A DNA stretch of 64,000 bases from UBA1351 sp963677885 (GTDB taxonomy: Bacteria > Bacillota > Clostridia > Lachnospirales > Vallitaleaceae): positions 2,542,001 to 2,606,000 of the forward strand of contig OY782500.1 in the NCBI GenBank assembly GCA_963677885.1, in the 5' to 3' direction. A model generated the notes under the pieces. The model was given only the letters and a program-made list of their open reading frames with translations. It was not told the DNA's origin and did not search any database. Of the stretch, positions 35,347 through 41,581 are shown piece after piece. Numbering within the stretch: the stretch's first letter is position 1; every line of letters begins with the position of its first letter. Position numbers and translations under genes: made by a program.

Positions 35347-36384
35347 TTATAATTCAACGATGACTTTTCCTGATACCTGTCTGGCTTCAATTGCTTCAAA
35401 AGCCTGCCACATCTCATCAATAGGAATTTTCCTATCAATAAGCGGTTCAACTTTGATTTGGCCGGTTCCTAAATAATGGGCGGCCATGAGCCATTCTTTT
35501 CCGGGATATGGTGCAGAATAAGACATCCATGAACCCCTTAAAGTCAGCTCTTTACGATTCATGTTTTCAAACTGTTTAGGTTCAATGGTAAAAGACTTAT
35601 GGGGTGTTCCAATATACATAACCGATGCTTTTACACCTGCAATTTCCAGACATAAAAGTTCTGTCTGGGGAACACCAGCTGTTTCAAGAACCATCTCAAA
35701 ACCTTTGCCATGGGTGATTTGTGAAACCTTCTCACTTACCTGGTCTTTTATAGTATTGATGACATGGTCAGCTCCTAAGGATTTGGCAACTTCCAGTCTT
35801 GAGTCATCAATATCAAAAACTGTTATTTCCTTGGCTCCCATGATTTTGGCACACTGAAGGGTAAGCAAACCTATGGTTCCCATACCTGTAATGGCCACTG
35901 TGGACATGGGCTTAAAATCCATCAGATATAAGCCATGAAGGGCTACGGTAATAGGCTCAATAAAAGCCCCTTCCACATAGCCACATGTATCAGGAAGTTT
36001 TACCACATTTACTCCTGGTGCTTTGACATACTCTGCCCAGGCTCCAAATTCTCTGGATCCGATAAAGCTGTAGTTCTTGCATAGGGCATGGTTACCACTT
36101 AGACAGGCTTCGCACTTATGACAGGGTTTAAGTGGTGCTACTGTCACTTTATCTCCGACTGCCACATGACTAACCGAGGTCCCTACAGCTTCAACCTGAC
36201 CTGAAAACTCATGACCAAAAACGTTGGGATAATAGTGTGAGGCAGTGCCCAGTACCCGTGGAATATCTGATCCACAAACACCACTGGCTTTAACTGCTAC
36301 CAATACCTCGTCAGGCCCTATTTGAGGTTTTTCAATTTCTTCAATACGAAGGTCTTTTTGACCGTATAATACTGCTGCTTTCAT
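35347..36384 (-). CDS. Zinc-dependent medium-chain dehydrogenase (GatD/sorbitol dehydrogenase type)
   Basis: 345 residues from ATG 36384; an upstream ATG at 36411 is flush against AAAGGAGG and ATG 36396 is another option. CGSD and GHEFSG carry catalytic zinc ligands; CHKCEACLSGNHALC carries the four-cysteine structural zinc site; TGMGTIGLLTLQ is the NAD-binding loop. Likely oxidises a polyol or polyol phosphate to a ketose for the kinases in this cluster. Confidence 0.88.
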   Translation of the reverse strand: MKAAVLYGQKDLRIEEIEKPQIGPDEVLVAVKASGVCGSDIPRVLGTASHYYPNVFGHEFSGQVEAVGTSVSHVAVGDKVTVAPLKPCHKCEACLSGNHALCKNYSFIGSREFGAWAEYVKAPGVNVVKLPDTCGYVEGAFIEPITVALHGLYLMDFKPMSTVAITGMGTIGLLTLQCAKIMGAKEITVFDIDDSRLEVAKSLGADHVINTIKDQVSEKVSQITHGKGFEMVLETAGVPQTELLCLEIAGVKASVMYIGTPHKSFTIEPKQFENMNRKELTLRGSWMSYSAPYPGKEWLMAAHYLGTGQIKVEPLIDRKIPIDEMWQAFEAIEARQVSGKVIVEL

Positions 36385-36449
36385 TCCCTTTAGCATCAAA
36401 ATATGATGCATCCTCCTTTATGAGCTTCACTGTTATTAATGATTTGTTA

Positions 36450-36479
36450 CTGTCATACATTTACTTATATGAATGACAG
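36450..36479 (-). other. Hairpin between aldo-keto reductase and dehydrogenase genes
   Basis: Arms CTGTCATACAT (36450-36460) and ATGAATGACAG (36469-36479) match at 10 of 11 positions. It lies inside the operon gap and lacks a T-run on the minus strand, so it may be an mRNA processing or stabilising hairpin. Confidence 0.45.
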
Positions 36480-36491
36480 GTTGTTTTTCTA

Positions 36492-37532
36492 TTATTTAGT
36501 AATCTCGCCATTCAAGTCCCACAGGTCTTCCCAGGAATCAGCACCTTCCCAAAGGAAAACCTGACCCTTGATCAAACGGCAGTCCTTATTAATCTTGCTA
36601 AGAGCTTCCATCTCTTCATCAGTAAGGGGATCAGTCACTGCTGCCAGAAGGTTACTTCTGTATTCATTTTCTCTCACTGAGAAAGGAATAGGGATCTGAC
36701 CACGTTGAGCCGCCCATTTAACACAAATAACGGCAGGATGAACGCCAAGTCTTTTTGCTGCTGCAAGAACTACCGGATCTTCTATATCAACCGTATCATT
36801 TTCTGTCTTATCCCTGTCCGGTCTGGTAGGAGAGCCGATTGGACAAAATCCGATTGGTTGAATTCCTTTATCTACACAGTAATCATAGAATTCCTGTTGT
36901 TGGAAATGTGGATGAAGTTCCATTTCATTAATAGCAGGTTTAATCCGCATCAAATCCCAAACAGCTTCAAACTTAGGTATCGTCATGTTGGATGTACCGA
37001 TATTCTTAACCAGCCCCATATCCACCAAACGCTCCATTTGTCTCCAGGTATTCATAAACTCCTCAACTGAGAAGGGCTTGGAATCTGGGTTTCTTGAATC
37101 TCCATCACAACCTGGTGCATGATAGTTAGGAAATGGCCAGTGAACCAGATAGAGATCCAAATAGTCAAGTTTCAAGTCACGTAAAGTTGTAGCACAGGAT
37201 ACCAATACGTCACCTTTTCCGTGCATATCGTTCCATACCTTGGACGTGATCCATAAGTCTTCTCTTTTGATACCACCATTCATGGCGATTTCAAGCGCCT
37301 GACCTATTTCAGGTTCATTCATATAAACTGCTGCACAGTCAATATGTCTATAACCGTTGGATATGGCACCAAGTACTGCATCTGCAATTTCCTCTTTGGT
37401 AAATCGGTCCGATCCAAAAGTTCCAAGTCCTACTGCAGGAATTTCATCTCCTGAGCGAAGCTTTCTCTTTGGTACATCCGCTGGGTTAATTGCATTGTCT
37501 GCAATAGTAAAGTTTGTTCTTAAATCTGACAT
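36492..37532 (-). CDS. Aldo-keto reductase
   Basis: 346 residues, TIM-barrel NADPH-dependent reductase. Motif HIDCAAVYMNEPEIG holds the catalytic Tyr and Asp; ITSKVWND holds the Lys; IPIPFSVRENEYRSNL is the cofactor end. First gene of the polyol/ketose operon, 119 bases downstream of a perfect LacI-type palindrome. It may reduce an aldose to the polyol that the dehydrogenase then oxidises (inference). Confidence 0.92.
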   Translation of the reverse strand: MSDLRTNFTIADNAINPADVPKRKLRSGDEIPAVGLGTFGSDRFTKEEIADAVLGAISNGYRHIDCAAVYMNEPEIGQALEIAMNGGIKREDLWITSKVWNDMHGKGDVLVSCATTLRDLKLDYLDLYLVHWPFPNYHAPGCDGDSRNPDSKPFSVEEFMNTWRQMERLVDMGLVKNIGTSNMTIPKFEAVWDLMRIKPAINEMELHPHFQQQEFYDYCVDKGIQPIGFCPIGSPTRPDRDKTENDTVDIEDPVVLAAAKRLGVHPAVICVKWAAQRGQIPIPFSVRENEYRSNLLAAVTDPLTDEEMEALSKINKDCRLIKGQVFLWEGADSWEDLWDLNGEITK

Positions 37533-37650
37533 GATCCTTCTCCTTTTTTCTTATGAATTCTTCAGTTTCATACCCCATGATTCAGTTACATTTATACAAT
37601 GATGCAGTCACAAAGTCTACATATATTGTTTCGTTTTAATGCTTTCTTTT

Positions 37651-37677
37651 ATCGCGAAACGTTTCGCGCATTAGGTC
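37651..37677 (-). promoter_or_regulatory. Operator and -35 box of the polyol/ketose operon
   Basis: CGCGAAACGTTTCGCG (37651-37666) is a perfect 16-bp LacI-type palindrome, immediately downstream of a TTGACC -35 (37672-37677, minus strand). The 14-bp core recurs at the regulator gene's own promoter, so the neighbouring LacI protein is the likely binder. Confidence 0.85.
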
Positions 37678-37721
37678 AAAGATATCCGGCTCCACTTGAT
37701 ACTAAGTAGATACCGGTTTAT

Positions 37722-38729
37722 TTAATCTTCTCTATATTTTGCTACAGATTCCTTTATAAAAATCTCAGTTTTAAGTCTATAGGTAGCAGGAAAGGATTGG
37801 TAATCTCCTTTTAACCGCTTCATCAAAAGACTAGCTGCAGTCATGCCAATGTCATTCATGGGCTGCTCGACAATAGATAAAGGCGGTCTTACAATCTTGG
37901 AAATCTGAATGTTGTCAAAACCGATAATGGACAGGTCATCAGGGACCTTAATATCCAGATCATTAATGGCCATAATAGCTCCAATGGTCATTTCGTAGTT
38001 GGTGACCATAACTGCACTTGGTCTTTTGTCCATCTGCCAAAAATCATTAATGGCCTTATATCCACCTTCAACTGTATAATCACCGTTGTAGATCAGGTCC
38101 TCATCCATATCCAGGTCATAGTCTTCATGAACCCTGACATAGCCTTTTCTTCGCTCACCTGCCGTATAAGCAGATTCAGGGCCGCATATAATTCCGATCC
38201 GTTTATGTTTATGATTAATCAAGGCTTCAACTGCCTGATAAGAAGCATTTAAGTTGTCTGCCAGAACACAGTCACATTCAAGACCCTTAATCATTCGGTC
38301 CAGTAAAATAACCGGTGTTTCCTTATCCAAAAGACTTTGAATATATTCTTTGTCACCAGCATAGGAAACCATAATAATACCATCTACATTTTTATCGATT
38401 AGAAAATCCAGTTTCTTACGCTCGAGTTGATGATCTTCCTTAAAGTCGCAAATAATGGTTCCATATCCTTCTTTTAGAAGCTCATCTTCAATAATCGATA
38501 CAATGGTGGTAAAAAAGATATTCTCCAATGAAGGAATCAAAATACCAATGGTCATGGTCTTATTGGTCTTAAGACCTGCTGCCATCTGATTCTTCTTATA
38601 TCCAAGGACTTCAATCGCTTCTTTGATGATTTCTCTATTCTCTTTTAAGACATTTCCACCATTCATATATTTGGATATAGTTGAGATGGAAAAGCCCGTA
38701 TATTTTGCCACGTCTTTGATTGTTGCCAT
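37722..38729 (-). CDS. LacI-family regulator of the polyol/ketose cluster
   Basis: 335 residues from ATG 38729; the first in-frame ATG at 38741 is inside the ribosome site region, since GGAGG is five bases before 38729. HTH MATIKDVAKYTGFSISTISKYMNGG, then an effector-binding domain (GIICGPES, GFDNIQISKIVRPPLS). A core palindrome next to its own promoter and another before the operon point to auto-repression and operon repression. Confidence 0.92.
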   Translation of the reverse strand: MATIKDVAKYTGFSISTISKYMNGGNVLKENREIIKEAIEVLGYKKNQMAAGLKTNKTMTIGILIPSLENIFFTTIVSIIEDELLKEGYGTIICDFKEDHQLERKKLDFLIDKNVDGIIMVSYAGDKEYIQSLLDKETPVILLDRMIKGLECDCVLADNLNASYQAVEALINHKHKRIGIICGPESAYTAGERRKGYVRVHEDYDLDMDEDLIYNGDYTVEGGYKAINDFWQMDKRPSAVMVTNYEMTIGAIMAINDLDIKVPDDLSIIGFDNIQISKIVRPPLSIVEQPMNDIGMTAASLLMKRLKGDYQSFPATYRLKTEIFIKESVAKYRED

Positions 38730-38742
38730 CGTGTCCTCCATC

Positions 38743-38756
38743 GCGAAACGTTTCGC
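38743..38756 (-). promoter_or_regulatory. Autoregulatory LacI operator
   Basis: GCGAAACGTTTCGC, a perfect 14-bp palindrome between the predicted start site (near 38759) and the ribosome site of the LacI gene. It is identical to the core of the operator at 37651-37666. Confidence 0.85.
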
Positions 38757-38765
38757 TCTAGGTTA

Positions 38766-38793
38766 AGTATAACACAGATTTTATATTTTGCAA
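38766..38793 (-). promoter_or_regulatory. Promoter of the polyol-cluster LacI gene
   Basis: TTGCAA (38788-38793), 16-base spacer, TATACT (38766-38771) preceded by TGT, an extended -10 (minus strand). The operator lies directly downstream. Confidence 0.7.
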
Positions 38794-38799
38794 GGGAAA

Positions 38800-39126
38800 T
38801 TAATCGAAGAGTAATCCCCGCATTCTATGGACGAACTGATTAAACTCAGCCAGGTCCATGGCCCTTGAATAACGTTTGGATTCCTTTCCTTCTACAAAGA
38901 CCACCGTCGTTGGTGCTGTAAACACACCATATTCGCCTTGAACCAAGGGTTCATCTTCCAAATAAACCTGTCCAAAAACAATCTGATCTTCATCCTTGAG
39001 TAAATCATTGATTTTCATCTTTAAGGGTTCACAGACATTACAGGTTTTTGTACTAAAGATAATCACCGTCAATGGATGATCAGCAATTAGAGTTTTTAAG
39101 TCTTCAATATTTTGAATACTGTGCAT
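38800..39126 (-). CDS. Thioredoxin-like protein with CxxC
   Basis: 108 residues. FSTKTCNVCEPLK carries the active-site CNVC (C29, C32) and VFTAPTTVVFVEGK the cis-Pro loop. It is a soluble thiol-disulfide protein, probably cytoplasmic because there is no signal peptide. Its leader carries the shared 51-nt element described below. GGGAGGTGATACC precedes the ATG. Confidence 0.88.
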   Translation of the reverse strand: MHSIQNIEDLKTLIADHPLTVIIFSTKTCNVCEPLKMKINDLLKDEDQIVFGQVYLEDEPLVQGEYGVFTAPTTVVFVEGKESKRYSRAMDLAEFNQFVHRMRGLLFD

Positions 39127-39133
39127 GGTATCA

Positions 39134-39184
39134 CCTCCCAGGTTGCATGGGCGAGCAGTAAATCGATAGATTTACGACCAGCCA
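39134..39184 (-). repeat. Leader element copy 1 (thioredoxin-like gene)
   Basis: On the minus strand a stem GTAAATC/GATTTAC with four loop bases sits within GGCTGGTC...TGCTCGCC, then ATGCAACCTGGGAGG and the start codon. Identical at nearly all positions to 40209-40259, but on the other strand. It could be a structured RNA or a DNA operator with dyad GTAAATC-N4-GATTTAC. Confidence 0.75.
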
Positions 39185-39336
39185 TAATGACATTCTACAC
39201 CTATCCCCGTCTTTTTCATACACTTTTCATACATTTATCATATATTTGTGCCTTATTTGCTTTTTATAATGATTACATAGTCATCAATCACCACTGATAC
39301 TCAAACAAAAATCATTCATTTACAAAGGAGTCTATT

Positions 39337-40059
39337 ATGAAAAGAAGAATTTTTACCCTTGCACTTACATTGCTTTTAGGATTTAACACCATTAACGCTA
39401 ATGCTGCAGAAATAACACCGTCTGAAGAAGGGCAAGTCCCACAAAAAGAATTCTCAATTGATGTTTTTGAAGAAAAATTCGATGCAAAAATGGAAGAGAG
39501 ACAAGAAGTCATTAATCAACGAGCTGCAGAAAGAGCTGCTGAGTTTGATGCAAAAGTTGCCGATGTCCAGGAAAGATCTGCCCTACATATGGATATTGTC
39601 GAAGAATACACGCCTGAACTTGTCATGGATTTTGAGGCTGTGGCTGATGCTCACCAAATAGTACACCAAAGCCTATTTGACCAACACCTTCGTATCCGTA
39701 CTGAATTCCAAGAGGAAACCAATGCAGGCCTGGAAGCCCTTAAAGCAGACTTATTTGCAGCCCTTGAAGATGGTTCCATGACTGGTATGGAAGTACGTCA
39801 GGCATTTAAAGCCTATCTTGAAGAGCGCCGTCAAGAAGCCACTTCAATCAAAGATGCCTACTTAGCCGACATCGAAGCCCTTAACGCAGAAAATGACGCC
39901 AATAGAGAGTTAGCTAAGGGATTAAAAGCTGAGCTTCGCACAGCACTTGAAAACGAAGATTCAGAAACTATCGTTTCTATTCTTTACCAATTACTGGACT
40001 TGGCCAATGCACACGTAGAATATGACTATGCAAAGCTAGCGATTCTTGAAACTTACTAA
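39337..40059 (+). CDS. Secreted helical protein, unknown
   Basis: 240 residues. Signal peptide about 1-24 (MKRRIFTLALTLLLGFNT...ANAAE) without a lipobox. The mature part is almost entirely charged helix, rich in Glu, Ala, Arg and Gln (ERQEVINQRAAERAAEFDAKV), predicted coiled coil, with no transmembrane segment or cysteine. I recognise no family. A terminator follows. It lies between the two leader-element copies. Confidence 0.78.
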   Translation: MKRRIFTLALTLLLGFNTINANAAEITPSEEGQVPQKEFSIDVFEEKFDAKMEERQEVINQRAAERAAEFDAKVADVQERSALHMDIVEEYTPELVMDFEAVADAHQIVHQSLFDQHLRIRTEFQEETNAGLEALKADLFAALEDGSMTGMEVRQAFKAYLEERRQEATSIKDAYLADIEALNAENDANRELAKGLKAELRTALENEDSETIVSILYQLLDLANAHVEYDYAKLAILETY

Positions 40060-40096
40060 GATCAGTTCAAGAAAATTTTAAAAATATCCATTAATC

Positions 40097-40131
40097 AACC
40101 CTACAGAAATCGATGATTTTTGTAGGGTTTT
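40097..40131 (+). terminator. Terminator of the secreted-protein gene
   Basis: AACCCTACA and TGTAGGGTT with a run of T, 38 bases after the stop codon. Confidence 0.9.
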
Positions 40132-40137
40132 TAACAT

Positions 40138-40153
40138 ATCTTGAATTTAAGAT
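40138..40153 (+). promoter_or_regulatory. MhqR-like operator 1 (upstream)
   Basis: TATCTTGAATTTAAGATA spans 40137-40154 and is a near palindrome (ATCT-N8-AGAT). It covers the -35 box TTGAAT of the pirin promoter. The pattern matches known MhqR sites in Firmicutes (consensus tATCTcgaAtTCgAGATa). Confidence 0.7.
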
Positions 40154-40169
40154 AATTTCGTGATATAAT
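40141..40169 (+). promoter_or_regulatory. Pirin promoter
   Basis: TTGAAT (40141-40146), 17-base spacer and TGATATAAT giving an extended -10 (TATAAT 40164-40169). It is bracketed by the two operators. Confidence 0.82.
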
Positions 40170-40170
40170 T

Positions 40171-40186
40171 ATCTCAAATTTAAGAT
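40171..40186 (+). promoter_or_regulatory. MhqR-like operator 2 (at the start site)
   Basis: TATCTCAAATTTAAGATA spans 40170-40187, centred 33 bp (about three helical turns) from operator 1. Binding here would block elongation from the start near 40176. Confidence 0.7.
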
Positions 40187-40208
40187 ATCAACAAGCAACC
40201 ATGCAACC

Positions 40209-40259
40209 TGGCTGGTCGTAAATCTTAGATTTACTGCTCGCCTATGCAACCTAGGAGGT
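40209..40259 (+). repeat. Leader element copy 2 (pirin gene)
   Basis: Perfect stem GTAAATC/GATTTAC with loop TTA, within TGGCTGGTC...TGCTCGCC, then ATGCAACCTAGGAGG and ATG of pirin. Near-identical to the inverted copy at 39134-39184. Confidence 0.78.
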
Positions 40260-40263
40260 TCAT

Positions 40264-40965
40264 ATGATAAAAAAACTTTCACACAAAAATATGGGGCGAA
40301 GTCAATTAGGCTGGTTAGACAGCCATTTTCACTTCTCCTTTGCTGAATATTACAACCCTAAAAATATGCACTTTGGAGTTCTTCGAGTCCTTAACGATGA
40401 TCTGATTGCACCTCACACCGGCTTTGATACCCATCCGCATAAGGATATGGAAATCATTTCTTATGTGATCGACGGTCAGCTTTCCCATGCCGATAGTATG
40501 GGGAATGAGCATACCTTAAGCCGTGGTCAGGTCCAATACATGAGTGCCGGAACCGGTGTTTTTCACAGTGAACACAACCATGGTGAGGAAACTGCCAGAC
40601 TCCTTCAACTCTGGATTATACCTGACCAGAAAGGTCATCAACCCAATTATGGTGACTACCGATTTGCCTGGTCTGAACGGGATGGAAATTGGCTGCATAT
40701 GGTTTCACCAATGGGCGGCAAGGCCCCTATAGGGATTCATCAGGATGCTAACATCTATGCCCTAAGTCTTGAGCCGAATGAAAAAGCAAGCTTTAGCCTG
40801 GATGAAAATCGCCAACTCTATCTGATTCAAATAGAAGGTGACTCTTTGGTTAATGGCCATAAGCTAGAGACTCGAGACGCTTTAGAATCTATTGAAGAAT
40901 CATTGGAAATTGAGGCAATATCTGCCAGTCACTTTCTTGCTGTAGAAATGGCAAAATACGAATAA
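40264..40965 (+). CDS. Pirin-family protein (bicupin, quercetinase-like)
   Basis: 233 residues, two cupin domains. FDTHPHKDMEIISYVIDGQLSHADSMG carries the N-terminal metal-binding His residues, and GTGVFHSEHN carries the later His and Glu. YqcG/YhhW-like pirins act on quercetin or other quinone-type compounds, often under MhqR-type control. This gene has two MhqR-like operators at its promoter. AGGAGG precedes the ATG. Confidence 0.92.
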   Translation: MIKKLSHKNMGRSQLGWLDSHFHFSFAEYYNPKNMHFGVLRVLNDDLIAPHTGFDTHPHKDMEIISYVIDGQLSHADSMGNEHTLSRGQVQYMSAGTGVFHSEHNHGEETARLLQLWIIPDQKGHQPNYGDYRFAWSERDGNWLHMVSPMGGKAPIGIHQDANIYALSLEPNEKASFSLDENRQLYLIQIEGDSLVNGHKLETRDALESIEESLEIEAISASHFLAVEMAKYE

Positions 40966-41021
40966 ATATTGGAAAGCCCTTAGTCCTATATACTCCTTGT
41001 ATCATAAATACAGATATGATA

Positions 41022-41033
41022 ACCTTATAAGGT
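41022..41033 (+). promoter_or_regulatory. Palindrome upstream of the VOC gene
   Basis: ACCTTATAAGGT, a perfect 12-bp palindrome directly after a TATGAT -10-like box (41015-41020). An operator is likely, but no -35 was found. Confidence 0.4.
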
Positions 41034-41080
41034 AACGATATTAATTCTCATTAACACCCCAATGGTAGTCAGGAGGATTT

Positions 41081-41452
41081 ATGAAACTGGGAGCATTTTC
41101 AATCAGTTTAAGTGTTAAAAATCTGGAAAGGTCAAAAGAATTTTACGAGTATCTTGGATTCAGTATTTTTGGTGGATCTATGGAAGATCACTATTTAGTC
41201 ATGAGAAATCAGGATACTCTTGTCGGGCTGTATGAAGGTATGTTTGAAGGAAACCTACTCACCTTTAATCCAGGATGGGATCAGGATTGTAACAGCGCTG
41301 AAACCTTTGATGATGTTAGGCAGATTTACGAAACTGTGAAGTCTTGTAACATCGATACCGATGAAGAAGCTTTGGAAGGTAAGAGTGGACCGGGAAGCTT
41401 TGTTATGACGGATCCTGATGGTAATGTCATTCTCATTGACCAACATATATAG
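41081..41452 (+). CDS. VOC-superfamily (glyoxalase/dioxygenase-like) protein
   Basis: 123 residues with the paired beta-alpha-beta-beta-beta fold of glyoxalase I: FSISLSVKNLERSKEFYEYLGF at the N-terminus and GPGSFVMTDPDGNVILIDQH at the end. AGGAGG precedes the ATG. It follows the pirin gene but has its own upstream palindrome. Substrate unknown. Confidence 0.85.
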   Translation: MKLGAFSISLSVKNLERSKEFYEYLGFSIFGGSMEDHYLVMRNQDTLVGLYEGMFEGNLLTFNPGWDQDCNSAETFDDVRQIYETVKSCNIDTDEEALEGKSGPGSFVMTDPDGNVILIDQHI

Positions 41453-41496
41453 ACCTATGACTTTTTCACTTTTGCAAATAGAAGAATACATAAATA

Positions 41497-41541
41497 AAAC
41501 CAAGTGTCAGTAACCTTTTTTACTACTAACACTTGGTTTAT
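41497..41541. terminator. Bidirectional terminator between VOC and GH3 genes
   Basis: AAACCAAGTGT and ACACTTGGTTT, perfect 11-bp arms with T-runs on both sides. It serves the convergent VOC and GH3 genes. Confidence 0.88.
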
Positions 41542-41581
41542 TATTTTATCAAACTTCATATACCGAATTAGAAATATAGAT

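Noticed and set aside
36384..36411. ATG 36411 as the dehydrogenase start
   Set aside because: It touches the AAAGGAGG site with no spacing; the family's usual first residues start at 36384, although 36396 remains possible.
39134..39150. Upstream mini-frame beginning ATGCAACCT in both leader elements as a leader peptide
   Set aside because: Frames are only five and seven codons, differ between copies and contain the ribosome site, so coding is unlikely.
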